Shown: positions 51,813-60,345, counted from the stretch's first letter. The stretch: 64,000 bases of DNA from Phaeodactylibacter luteus (GCF_007993045.1 NZ_VOOR01000007.1:115426-179425); one strand, 5' to 3'. Numbers and translations: made by a program. The notes: generated by a model not told the origin, from the sequence alone.

Positions 51813-52661
51813 ATGGAAAGGAACGCCTCTTTTTTCACTATTGCACGATCTTTCAAAGCCATTTTCCTCGACTCCTACGGGGTCGTCAAAAACCACCGCG
51901 GCCTCATCCCCGGCGTACAAGGCACCATCAACTACCTCAGGGACAGCGGCAAGACCCTGCGCATCCTCACCAATGATGCTTCCAGGAGCCCGGAGCAACA
52001 GGCTGCCCGTTTTGAGCACCAAGGGCTCAAAGGCTTACAGCCTGAAGAGATCATCACCAGCGGCATGATGGCACATATGTACCTGGTGCACAAAGCCAAA
52101 TCGGGCCGTGTAGCCTACCTCGGCACTCCGGATGCTGCCGCCTATATCCTGCGGGCCGACTGCCCATCGGTGCCCGTCAGCGATATCGACCTTGATGATA
52201 TCGATGATATCTCCGCCATGGTCTTTTTGGACGATGAAGGCTTCGATTGGAACCAAGACATCAACAAAACGGTCAACCTCCTGCGCAAGCGCAACATACC
52301 AGCCATCGTAGCCAACTCCGACAAGCTCTACCCGGTGGCCCAAAACGATGTCTCCATAGCTACAGGCGGCATCGCCAGGCTCGTGGAAAGCATCCTCAAC
52401 CGCAATTTCATCCATTTCGGAAAGCCAGACTCCCAAATGTTCAGCTATGCCTTTGACCACATCAACCAATACGGCCAGTTTGGAAAAAGTGACATTCTCA
52501 TGGTTGGGGATACCCTGCATACCGATATATTGGGCGGCAATAAATTTGGGGTGGCTACGGCCCTCGTCTTCACGGGCAACACCAGCCCCGATACGGTAGA
52601 CCTGGACATCAGCGCCTCGGGCATCATCCCCGACTACATCTGCCCTTCCATTGTACACTAA
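51813..52661 (+). CDS. HAD-IIA family phosphatase
   Basis: The 282-residue protein has HAD motif I AIFLDSYGVVKNHRG (Asp about residue 18; the second usual Asp is Tyr, as in the DxWGV-type branch of HAD-IIA), motif II RILTNDASRSPEQQ, a C2-type cap, and motifs III/IV near FGKPDSQMFSYA and ILMVGDTLHTDILGG (about 228-242). It likely dephosphorylates a small metabolite. Position after the kinase-like gene suggests opposed or successive steps on one compound. It is read with the preceding two genes. Confidence 0.92.
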   Translation: MERNASFFTIARSFKAIFLDSYGVVKNHRGLIPGVQGTINYLRDSGKTLRILTNDASRSPEQQAARFEHQGLKGLQPEEIITSGMMAHMYLVHKAKSGRVAYLGTPDAAAYILRADCPSVPVSDIDLDDIDDISAMVFLDDEGFDWNQDINKTVNLLRKRNIPAIVANSDKLYPVAQNDVSIATGGIARLVESILNRNFIHFGKPDSQMFSYAFDHINQYGQFGKSDILMVGDTLHTDILGGNKFGVATALVFTGNTSPDTVDLDISASGIIPDYICPSIVH

Positions 52662-52746
52662 AAGCGGCTGACAGCAGCCAATTTTAAAGGCCAGAGGAAA
52701 AAACAAATTGCCGATTCCAGAGTTTTGCATCCAAAGCCCAAACAAT

Positions 52747-52926
52747 ATGCCAAAACACCGGAAAAAGGGAGACCTGCCAGAGAAAGACTGCCTGCACTGC
52801 GGCCGGCCCTTCACCTGGCGCAAAAAGTGGGAACGGTCTTGGGAAGAAGTACGCTACTGCAGCGAGCGCTGCAAGCGCGAGGCCAAGAAAACCGACAAAT
52901 CGGAATCAAAAGACATTTTAAAGTAA
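52747..52926 (+). CDS. DUF2256 zinc-finger protein
   Basis: This 59-residue protein is a typical DUF2256 member: [42 protein letters not shown], with a CxxC and CxxxC pair that should hold zinc. The whole family is this short, so it is complete. Its role is unknown. The start MPKHRKK at 52747 is preferred to 52708. It ends 6 bp before the cytochrome oxidase gene. Confidence 0.92.
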   Translation: MPKHRKKGDLPEKDCLHCGRPFTWRKKWERSWEEVRYCSERCKREAKKTDKSESKDILK

Positions 52927-52932
52927 ACCATC

Positions 52933-53577
52933 ATGCCGGGACAATCCAACACGCCAGCCAATCACAAAACTGAAGAAGGGTACAATGAGTACCAGTCTTT
53001 TGCCTTCCACCCTTACAATGTACTGCTCATCCTATCGCTTTTCGGCATCACCGCTATGTTCCTCGCTTTCACGGCCGCCTTTGTATACACCAGGGTCCAA
53101 AGCGACCTCCCCCCCTTGCGCCTGCCCAATATCTTCATCTTCAACACCCTCATCCTCCTGGGCAGCAGCGCTACTATGATCTGGGCCAAGCGCAGCTATC
53201 AGGCCGATCAGACACAAAATTATCAGCGTGCGCTCATGGCGACCATGGGCATCTCCTTTCTGTTCATGGTTTTGCAGGGCGTAGGCTGGTATCAACTGTT
53301 CAGCAATCAAATATACATCCACAGCGACAACTCTGCAGGCTACCTCTATGTCATCTCCGCCCTCCACTTTGCCCACGTCATCGCCGGGCTGCCCTTCCTG
53401 GGGCTTTTCCTATGGACCGCGCGCAAGCGGATGAAAGAGCCGGTCAGTGTACTGGTCTATTTCTCAGACCCTGAAAAAAGGCTGAAGCTGCGCCTGCTCA
53501 CCATCTATTGGCACTTCCTGGATGGGCTATGGATTTACCTCGTGATTTTCTTTTACCTCAACTACCTCTTCCGGTAG
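52933..53577 (+). CDS. Heme-copper oxidase subunit III
   Basis: The 214-residue protein has five membrane helices (about 35-57, 72-90, 103-122, 140-160 and 190-212) with the family segments FHPYNVLLILSLFGITAMF, ISALHFAHVIAGLPFLGLF and IYWHFLDGLWIYLVIFFYLN. It is part of a cytochrome c or quinol oxidase. Subunits I and II are not in the window. Having a lone cox3-type gene downstream of DUF2256 suggests a dispersed or second oxidase set. Confidence 0.92.
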   Translation: MPGQSNTPANHKTEEGYNEYQSFAFHPYNVLLILSLFGITAMFLAFTAAFVYTRVQSDLPPLRLPNIFIFNTLILLGSSATMIWAKRSYQADQTQNYQRALMATMGISFLFMVLQGVGWYQLFSNQIYIHSDNSAGYLYVISALHFAHVIAGLPFLGLFLWTARKRMKEPVSVLVYFSDPEKRLKLRLLTIYWHFLDGLWIYLVIFFYLNYLFR

Positions 53578-53620
53578 GCTGGCGCCCCATCCAAAAGTTT
53601 GCTGCCAGGCTGAGTCCGAC

Positions 53621-53742
53621 CAAGATGGCTGTTTTTTGGGGCCACCCCCGCCAAAAGGCGGGGGCCGCTACGCTCCGGGGCTCGCTATCCGCTCGGCCCT
53701 GCCGGGCTTTCACCCCTGCGCATCGCTTGTCCTGGGCAAAGC
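53621..53742 (+). mobile_element. Family A miniature element, copy 9 (divergent)
   Basis: The most altered copy: central hairpin CCCCCGCC-AAAA-GGCGGGGG, then CCGCTACGCTCCGG and GCCC-TGCC-GGGC. Pairing is preserved by changes on both arms. The outer ends are decayed. The rest of the 345 bp gap to the antiporter gene holds nothing else recognised. Confidence 0.75.
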
Positions 53743-53922
53743 TTGGCCGCCTATTGCCTGCCCCCAGCATAGCTGCTGCAGGCTAGCGCCCGGGGCTGGC
53801 AGATAGCCTGCTGAACGACAAGATCCCCGGAAGAAGGCATCGCCCCTTGCAAACCAAATCCCGCTTCGTACGCTTTCTTTCCAAAACAACTTGCTCAACC
53901 TTCAGTCGAAAACCCAACCGCC

Positions 53923-55908
53923 ATGCATTTCCCATTATTACAAGACCTGCTCCTCTTCATGGGTTGCTCGGCCATCGTTGTCTACGCGCTACAGCGCATC
54001 CGGCTGCCTTCTATACTGGGCTTTCTAATGACTGGCATCTTGATCGGCCCACATGGGCTCGGGCTGGTGAGCGAATCCGAGCAGATCGAGCTCATCTCGG
54101 AGATTGGAGTCATCCTGCTGCTTTTCGTCATCGGCATGGAGCTGTCCATCAAGCACCTGGCCTCCATCAAAAACTCCGTATTCATAGGCGGCACCCTGCA
54201 GGTAGGGCTGACGGTGATCGTAGCAGGGATGGTGTATTACCTCTTGGGCAACAGCTGGGAGGCGTCTCTTTTTGTAGGCTTTTTGTTTTCGCTCTCGAGC
54301 ACCGCCATCGTGCTAAAGGTACTGCAGGACCGCAACGAAATATCCGCCCCTCAGGGCCGGAATGCATTGGCTATCCTCATTTTCCAAGACATCATCGTAG
54401 TGCCGATGATGCTGTTCACGCCTATTATCGCCGGGCAGTCCGGAGATATCACAAGCAGCATATTGGCCCTCCTGCTCAAGACGGCTGTGGTGGTGGCCAT
54501 CACGATCATAAGTGCCCGCTACCTAGTGCCCCTGCTCATGCGCAGCATAGCCAAAACCGGCAGCAAGGAGCTCTTTCTCATCACCACCATCACCATCTGT
54601 TTTGCAGTCGCTTTCCTAACTGCCGAAGCAGGGCTCTCCCTGGCACTGGGCGCATTCCTAGCCGGTTTGATCATTTCAGAATCCGAGTACAGCCATCAGG
54701 CCACGAGCGTCATCCTGCCTTTCCGGGAGCTGTTCACGAGCTTCTTTTTCATCTCGGTCGGCATGCTGCTGGACTTGCAGTTCTTTTGGGCCAACATCAG
54801 CATCGTAATGCTGATCGTCTTCATCGTCTTTGTAGTCAAGTCGCTGATTGCCTCCCTCGCAACGGCTGTACTAAGATACCCTCCGCGCACCTTCCTGCTC
54901 ACCGGGCTTGCCCTGTTCCAAGTTGGCGAATTTGCCTTTATCCTATCCAAAGTCGGCATACAATACGGCCTGCTCAGTGCTTCTGCCAATCAGTACTTTT
55001 TGGCGGTATCCATCGTTTCCATGCTGCTGACGCCCTTCGTCATCATTTTCTCTGAGCGCATCGCCTTTGGCGTGCTGAAGTTCCGCCCTTTGAAAGCATG
55101 GGATGAAAAATTGCTCGCTTCGCAGGAAACTGAGCATACCGTTGCTACAGATCAGCTCCACAACCACCTGGTGATCATTGGTTACGGCATCAATGGGAGG
55201 AACCTGGCGAGAGCCGCCGCTTTCAGCAATATACCTTACGTGGCCGTGGAGCTCAATGCAGAGACCGTCAAAACCGAACAGAAAAAGGGCGTGCCCATCC
55301 TTTTTGGGGATGCCGCAAAAGACCCTGTGCTAGAAGCGGCCAACATCTCCAAAGCCAGAGTGGTAGTCATCGCGATTTCCGACCCTGAGGGCACCAAGGT
55401 GATCCTCCAAAACATCCGGACCATCAGCCAGTCCGTCCACCTCATCGTCAGGACGCGCTTCGTCAATGAGATACCCGAGCTTATTGCCCATGGTGCTGAT
55501 GACGTTATCCCTGAGGAATTCGAGACCTCGATCGAGATCTTCTCCCGGGCCCTCCGCTACTTCCTCATCCCCGAAGACGACATCGAGCACTTTGCGGAGA
55601 TCACCCGCTCAGACAACTACAGCCTTTTCCAAAATAAAAAGAGCATCCCCCGCACTTTCCGCCCCAGCAAATACCCAGAGTTTGATATTACCTGCCTGAA
55701 GGTCAAAACAGACAGCCGCCGCATTGTAGGGAAAACCCTGAGCGAGCTAGATGTGAGGAACCAATTTGGCATCAACATCCTTGGGCTGTCCCGAAAAGAC
55801 CAACTCCTAACCTATACCGGGCCAGATGAGGCCATCCTGCAGCGGGATATCCTGTACGTTACGGGCCCGCAGGAAAGCATAGATCGGTTTAGGAAGGCAA
55901 TTGAGTAA
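53923..55908 (+). CDS. KefB-type monovalent cation:proton antiporter (CPA2) with RCK domains
   Basis: The 661-residue protein has a 12-13 helix transport domain (about 1-385: LPSILGFLMTGILIGPHGLG, VILLLFVIGMELSIKHL, LSSTAIVLKVL, GLSLALGAFLAGLIISESEY), an RCK/TrkA-N domain (about 405-525: HLVIIGYGINGRNLARAA, NAD-binding) and a TrkA-C domain (about 570-660). It exchanges K+ or Na+ for protons across the inner membrane and is gated by the RCK part. No glutathione-binding regulator gene (kefF/G) is adjacent. Monocistronic. Confidence 0.94.
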   Translation: MHFPLLQDLLLFMGCSAIVVYALQRIRLPSILGFLMTGILIGPHGLGLVSESEQIELISEIGVILLLFVIGMELSIKHLASIKNSVFIGGTLQVGLTVIVAGMVYYLLGNSWEASLFVGFLFSLSSTAIVLKVLQDRNEISAPQGRNALAILIFQDIIVVPMMLFTPIIAGQSGDITSSILALLLKTAVVVAITIISARYLVPLLMRSIAKTGSKELFLITTITICFAVAFLTAEAGLSLALGAFLAGLIISESEYSHQATSVILPFRELFTSFFFISVGMLLDLQFFWANISIVMLIVFIVFVVKSLIASLATAVLRYPPRTFLLTGLALFQVGEFAFILSKVGIQYGLLSASANQYFLAVSIVSMLLTPFVIIFSERIAFGVLKFRPLKAWDEKLLASQETEHTVATDQLHNHLVIIGYGINGRNLARAAAFSNIPYVAVELNAETVKTEQKKGVPILFGDAAKDPVLEAANISKARVVVIAISDPEGTKVILQNIRTISQSVHLIVRTRFVNEIPELIAHGADDVIPEEFETSIEIFSRALRYFLIPEDDIEHFAEITRSDNYSLFQNKKSIPRTFRPSKYPEFDITCLKVKTDSRRIVGKTLSELDVRNQFGINILGLSRKDQLLTYTGPDEAILQRDILYVTGPQESIDRFRKAIE

Positions 55909-55985
55909 GTAAGAGCATTGCAGCGAAATATGGTGCACTCCTGACATCGGCATCAGCAACAACCTGGGCGGCAACAGATGGCGCT

Positions 55986-56558
55986 CTACACCCCCACCCC
56001 CTGATACACCTCCCCCAGCTTCAGCTCCAAATCCAGTGTGATGAAGGAGAAGGCATTATCCTGCCCCGCCACCGGCTCCCGGATGATCCACTGGCCCGCA
56101 TCGTTCCGGTAGAAGCCCTCTATCTGGCATTGGTCCTGTGCGACCAGCACATACTCCCGCAGACTGTTGATAGCCCGATAGGCTTCGAATTTGGGCCCGC
56201 GGTCACGGGCTGCTGTGGAATCGGATAGCACTTCGATTAACAGGAGGGGATTAAGCAGGGTGTCAGGGGCATTTTCCAAATAATGCTCCTCTCCTTCCGT
56301 GAGCACGAGATCCGGGTAATAATATTTATCATCTATACCAGATTTTACGCGTAGTTCGGATGGATACAATTCATACCTGGCTAAAGGTCCGAGATAATTC
56401 CAAAGAATGGTCGTTAAATTCCTGACTAATCGATTATGCTCTCTACTACTTCCACCCCTAGCAATCAGTTTTCCATTTTCGTATTCATGGCGCTCCTCCT
56501 GCGCTGCTTCCCATTCCAGGTAGGCGGATGGGGATAGTACGGTTGTTGCCTCTGCCAT
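55986..56558 (-). CDS. Uma2 family (PD-(D/E)XK) endonuclease-like protein, copy 1
   Basis: The 190-residue protein has the Uma2 core: YLEWEAAQEERHEYENGKLIARGG, YYPDLVLTEGEE (Asp), LLIEVLSDSTAARDRGPKFEAYRAI (Glu, Asp and Lys of the nuclease motif). Catalytic residues look complete. Uma2 proteins are abundant in cyanobacteria and some Bacteroidota; their substrates are unknown. It pairs with a second, diverged Uma2 gene across a family A insertion. Confidence 0.92.
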   Translation of the reverse strand: MAEATTVLSPSAYLEWEAAQEERHEYENGKLIARGGSSREHNRLVRNLTTILWNYLGPLARYELYPSELRVKSGIDDKYYYPDLVLTEGEEHYLENAPDTLLNPLLLIEVLSDSTAARDRGPKFEAYRAINSLREYVLVAQDQCQIEGFYRNDAGQWIIREPVAGQDNAFSFITLDLELKLGEVYQGVGV

Positions 56559-56634
56559 TGGTTATTTTTTATTGTAGCTTAAATTAAAGTACGGATTTTC
56601 GGGAAAAGGAGCAAGTGGAACAGAGCCTGCTAAT

Positions 56635-56824
56635 GGGCGCAAACCAGATAGTCGTTTTTTTTTTTGGAGGGGGCCTGCCCCTGCCAGCGGGCAGGTGCCG
56701 CTATGCTGCGGGGCTCGCTCTTCGCTCGGCCCTGTCGGGCCTGCCGCCCCTTCGCAGCGCTAGGCCAATGCCAGGCTATAAAGCCCAGAAAAGAAGAACG
56801 CCTGCGACATTTTGGTTCACGCCC
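56635..56824 (+). mobile_element. Family A miniature element, copy 10 (intact)
   Basis: A 190 bp element from GGGCGCAAACCAGATAG to TTTTGGTTCACGCCC, flanked by a perfect 8-bp duplication CTGCTAAT (56627-56634 and 56825-56832). Internal hairpins are intact. It lies between the two Uma2 genes. Confidence 0.93.
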
Positions 56825-56845
56825 CTGCTAATCTTGCCAAAAAGC

Positions 56846-57412
56846 CTAAACATCCAACACGGCCGAAACCTCCACCGCTTTCATAAAATCCGTAGCTATT
56901 TCATCACCCGGCAGGAAGATATGGATATCGGTGTACCCCTTGGGGCTTGGGCTTCGGTAGCGCTCTATCTGCTTATCCTGCAGGTTGACGATCCAAACCT
57001 CTGGAATGCCATGGCTGGCGTAAAGAGGCAGCTTAATGTCCCGGTCTTTTTCCAGGCTGCTGTCAGCAACTTCAATGAGCAAATGAATATCTTCAGCAAC
57101 AGGATGTGCATTAACATAAAAGTCCGACCGATAACTCAGCAAGCTTAAATCTGGTTCCGGCTCAGAATAATCATCGAGTTGTATAGGATCTTGCACACCA
57201 AGGATGATAGATGAGGGCAACAGCTGGCTAAAAAGCCTAATCAAACGTTTCACTGTCCCCGCATGATTACTTTTTATCGGGCTCATATCCACAATTTTGC
57301 CATAGAGCAGTTCGACGCGCTGCTCCCCGAAGACGCCAGCCTCCCCCATACGATGGTAGGCTTCTGCGGAGAAGCGGTGGGTATCGGTTATTTCTGTGGT
57401 CCGGGAAGTCAT
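56846..57412 (-). CDS. Uma2 family (PD-(D/E)XK) endonuclease-like protein, copy 2
   Basis: The 188-residue protein has the same nuclease motif, EPDLSLLSYRSDFY and LLIEVADSSLEKDRDIKLPLYA, with VWIVNLQDKQIERYRSP after it. It is only distantly like copy 1, so the two are not a recent duplication. The start at 57412 (MTSRTTEITD) was chosen; the frame opens at 57487 but would run into the TPR gene. It lies 52 bp downstream of the EAD11-like TPR gene and may be co-transcribed with it. Confidence 0.92.
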   Translation of the reverse strand: MTSRTTEITDTHRFSAEAYHRMGEAGVFGEQRVELLYGKIVDMSPIKSNHAGTVKRLIRLFSQLLPSSIILGVQDPIQLDDYSEPEPDLSLLSYRSDFYVNAHPVAEDIHLLIEVADSSLEKDRDIKLPLYASHGIPEVWIVNLQDKQIERYRSPSPKGYTDIHIFLPGDEIATDFMKAVEVSAVLDV

Positions 57413-57464
57413 AGTTTTGTCTTTGTTGCAAAATACAGAAATCAGGACTGGAATGCAAGGCGCC

Positions 57465-58328
57465 CTACAACGCCCGCAAATTATCAATCATCTGCCGGGC
57501 ATGCTTCGCATTGCGGTAGCCCTTCATCACAGCTTGCCGCAGTAGCGCATCCGCTTCATCGAAGCACCCTAGGGAAGCCTTGGCTATCGCCATATTGGCG
57601 TAAGCGATGGCTTGGCCGGGATCGAGCGCTATAGCCTTTTCGAGAAAGTGGACGGCTTGCTCAAACTGCATCGTGTGGGTCAGGTGGAGCGCCCCAAGGC
57701 TGGTGTAGGTTTCCGCATAGCCCGGGTCGAGGCTGATGGCTTTTTCGTAGCAGGAGGCAGCCTTGTCGTACTGCCCGGTCAGCCGGTAGCAAATGCCAAG
57801 ATTGGTCCAGTAAGAGGCCGTATCCGGCCGGATTTCCAGCGCCTGCTGATGGGCATCAATGGCTTCCTGATAGTAGCCGAGCTGATTGTACGTATTGCCG
57901 AGCACCGCATAGGCTTGCGCCAAATCCCCTTTATGAATGCCCGGCTGGGCAATGGCCTGCTGAATCGTGGCTGCCGCCTGCCGGTATTCTCCGTCCTGGT
58001 ACTGTTGGCTGCCTCTTGCGAGCAACTGTTCTGGCCCATCCGGGAGTTGGGCAGGTTCAGGCACCGGGGCTTTTCCAAGCTGAGTGACGGCTTGGATGAG
58101 GATCTGCCGCAGCTGGTTTTTCTCAATCCCGTAGCGCTCTGCTGTGATGATGCCCAAATTCCGCTCCCGCTCTACGGCATTCAGACGGGCGGCATACTGT
58201 AGCAGCTCTTCTTCGGTGACCTGCCCCCTGAGTTCCGGCAGGTGGGCCCGGAGCCGGCTGATCACCTCCTTAAGCTGATCGTTGAGCAGCATGTTCTTCA
58301 GGGCTTCCGGCAAATCTTGCTGGTTCAT
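57465..58328 (-). CDS. TPR protein with EAD11-like effector-associated domain
   Basis: The 287-residue protein has an N-terminal helical domain (about 5-88): LLNDQLKEVISRLRAHLPEL, then LNAVERERNLGIITAERYGI and EKNQLRQILIQAVTQL. The pattern of an RLxxxERxxxLGxIxxxxxxxExNxIxxALL helix is what I know as effector-associated domain 11 (EAD11) from Bacteroidota conflict systems. Five TPR units follow (about 110-280: AYAVLGNTYNQLGYYQEAIDAHQQALEI, SYWTNLGICYRLTGQYDKAASCYEKAI). EADs normally link a sensor to an NTPase or effector; none is fused here, so this may be an adaptor. The adjacent Uma2 nucleases are possible partners. Confidence 0.82.
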   Translation of the reverse strand: MNQQDLPEALKNMLLNDQLKEVISRLRAHLPELRGQVTEEELLQYAARLNAVERERNLGIITAERYGIEKNQLRQILIQAVTQLGKAPVPEPAQLPDGPEQLLARGSQQYQDGEYRQAAATIQQAIAQPGIHKGDLAQAYAVLGNTYNQLGYYQEAIDAHQQALEIRPDTASYWTNLGICYRLTGQYDKAASCYEKAISLDPGYAETYTSLGALHLTHTMQFEQAVHFLEKAIALDPGQAIAYANMAIAKASLGCFDEADALLRQAVMKGYRNAKHARQMIDNLRAL

Positions 58329-58695
58329 AATCCAAAGGGCATCGTTGATTCAGCAGTAATTTAAGGATAAGGTGGGAAAGCTCCTCCACAAGTGCACGTC
58401 AAATTATCCGAACGGCCTTCTATTGCCGAGCAGAAGCCTTCTTTCTTGCAGGCGCTCTGAAGTGCGTTGCCTTCTTGGTGAAAAAGCGTAAAAGGGAGTA
58501 AAGCGCCTAAAACATCCAAGCTGTTAAACTACCTTAGCACAGCAACAACAAGCAGGCTGCCGCCCAAAGGGCTTGGCCCCGGCAAACCTCGATGTGGGCT
58601 CCCGGCAAGGCACGCCAAAATAGAACTAAAAGCATGACTAAATATAAATCTATAACGCCCGGATTGTTGGGCTGTACCCTAAACACGGCCTCCCT
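58329..58695. other. 367 bp intergenic region with no clear gene
   Basis: It separates divergent genes, so it should carry both promoters. A TACCTTAG near 58530 on the plus strand and an AT-rich stretch at 58633-58655 are the only promoter-like pieces; no exact consensus is seen, and no repeats. Confidence 0.4.
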
Positions 58696-60171
58696 ATGAA
58701 AAAAGAGCAAATCGGACTACTGCTCGGGCCGCTGCTTTTCGCAGGCACCTTATGGTCCGTTCACCCGGATGGGCTGAGCAGAGAAGGCAATGCAGTACTC
58801 GCTTCAACCTTATGGATTGCCACCTGGTGGATACTGGAGGCCGTCCCGATAGCGGTTACAGCGCTGCTCCCTATCATCCTATTCCCCCTGACTGGCGCGC
58901 TTGACCTCAAAAGCACCACTGCATCTTTCGGGCACCGGTATATTTTCCTGTACATAGGGGGGTTCATGCTTGCTATCGCCATAGAGCGGTGGGGGCTGCA
59001 CCGCCGGATGGCCCTGCACATCATCCAATTTATCGGCACTAACGTCCGCAATATCATCTTGGGCTTCATGGCCGCGACAGCCTTTTTGTCCATGTGGATT
59101 TCCAATACAGCTACCACGGTGATGATGCTGCCTATAGGCCTGGCAGTGATCACACAGCTCAAGGATAACCCGGCGGCCCAAGCAGATGAGAACCTGACCT
59201 TCGGGAAGATACTGATGCTCGCCATTGCCTACAGCGCTTCTATCGGGGGGATAGCCACTTTGATCGGCACACCTCCCAATCTGGTGCTGGCGGGCATTGT
59301 GCAGGAGCTGTACGATGTTGAAATCACCTTCTCCAAGTGGATCCTAATCGGCCTGCCGGTATCCATAGCGATGTTGTTCATTTGCTGGTATTATCTGACC
59401 TACCTGGCCGCTAGCTTCAAACAGCAGTCTTTTCCAGGCGGCAAGCAAGAGATCAAACGCCAAATTGAAAAGCTCGGCCCTATCACCTACGAAGAGAAGC
59501 TGGTCTTGGGGGTATTCGTGCTCACGGCCCTGACATGGATCACCCGGTCATTCCTGCTCAATGCATTTGCTCCTGCGCTGGATGACACCATTATTGCCAT
59601 TATCGCAGCAGTGGCCCTTTTCATCCTGCCGGCGAGCAAGGAGAACCGCGGGCCGCTCCTCCAATGGGAAGAAGCGGTGAAACTCCCTTGGGGCGTTTTA
59701 CTGCTCTTCGGCGGTGGGCTGGCCCTTGCAGAAGGCTTTAAGGGCTCGGGGCTGGCTGCATGGATTGGCAGTCAGCTGTCACTGCTTGAGGGGCTTTCCC
59801 TGATATTTTTGCTATTGGCATTGGTAGCAGCGGTGAACTTCCTGACCGAAATCACCTCCAACCTGGCCACGACTGCGATGCTGCTCCCCATCTTGGCTCC
59901 TTTGGCGGCAGTCATCGGCGTCCACCCCTACCCGCTTATGGTCGGGGCTACCCTAGCCGCCTCCTGCGCATTTATGCTGCCAGTAGCTACCCCCCCAAAC
60001 GCTATCGTATTTGGGTCTGGCTATTTGACCATCCCCGAAATGGCCAAGACCGGTATCTGGCTCAATCTGATCTCCATTTTTGTGCTCAGCCTGATCGTCT
60101 ACTTTTTATTGCCGAGCCTATGGGGTTTTGACCCGCTGGCTTTTCCTAAGCATTTGAAGCAGGCCGGATGA
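58696..60171 (+). CDS. SLC13/DASS family sodium-coupled anion symporter
   Basis: The 491-residue membrane protein has about 11-13 helices and both inverted-repeat signatures of the DASS family: MWISNTATTVMMLPIGLAV (about 135-153) and LTEITSNLATTAMLLPILAPL (about 378-398). These SNT motifs bind Na+ and the substrate. Likely cargo is C4-dicarboxylate, citrate or sulfate; the sequence does not say which. It stands alone; pckA, two genes further on, would be consistent with C4-acid use. Confidence 0.94.
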   Translation: MKKEQIGLLLGPLLFAGTLWSVHPDGLSREGNAVLASTLWIATWWILEAVPIAVTALLPIILFPLTGALDLKSTTASFGHRYIFLYIGGFMLAIAIERWGLHRRMALHIIQFIGTNVRNIILGFMAATAFLSMWISNTATTVMMLPIGLAVITQLKDNPAAQADENLTFGKILMLAIAYSASIGGIATLIGTPPNLVLAGIVQELYDVEITFSKWILIGLPVSIAMLFICWYYLTYLAASFKQQSFPGGKQEIKRQIEKLGPITYEEKLVLGVFVLTALTWITRSFLLNAFAPALDDTIIAIIAAVALFILPASKENRGPLLQWEEAVKLPWGVLLLFGGGLALAEGFKGSGLAAWIGSQLSLLEGLSLIFLLLALVAAVNFLTEITSNLATTAMLLPILAPLAAVIGVHPYPLMVGATLAASCAFMLPVATPPNAIVFGSGYLTIPEMAKTGIWLNLISIFVLSLIVYFLLPSLWGFDPLAFPKHLKQAG

Positions 60172-60219
60172 ATATGGCTGGATAGCAGCCTATTTGGAGC
60201 GCGTAGGCGATGATGGGGC

Positions 60220-60345
60220 CGGGCTAGCGCTGCGAAGGGGTGGAAGCCCGGTAGGGCCGAGCGGATAGCGAGCCCCGCAGCATAGCGCCCCCTGCTGAGA
60301 GGCAGGGGGAGCCCCCAAAAAGAAAAAAAAACGACAATCTGGCTG
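60220..60345 (-). mobile_element. Family A miniature element, copy 11
   Basis: The core has CTAGCGCTGCGAAGGGGTGG, GCCC-GGTA-GGGC and the central hairpin in the form CCCCCTGC-TGAGA-GGCAGGGGG, again changed on both arms. The right end ACGACAATCTGGCTGGGG has lost the outermost bases, and the left end is decayed. Bases 60346-60513 hold nothing recognised. Confidence 0.82.

Noticed and set aside
51813..52661. HAD protein with DxY in place of DxD as a dead enzyme
   Set aside because: A bulky residue at the second position is normal in the DxWGV-type HAD-IIA branch, so this is not good evidence of inactivity.
53847..55055. Long 402-codon frame overlapping the antiporter gene
   Set aside because: It is the +1 frame of the KefB-type gene, rich in His, Arg and Pro, with no family likeness.
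55986..57412. Two Uma2 genes as a recent tandem duplication
   Set aside because: The proteins share only the nuclease motif and general layout; they are too different for a recent copy.
3252..60345. Family A seems to lie in a fixed orientation after gene 3' ends
   Set aside because: Four copies are in convergent gaps, where either orientation follows some gene end. Of the six copies in tandem gaps only four agree, so there is no real bias in this small sample.
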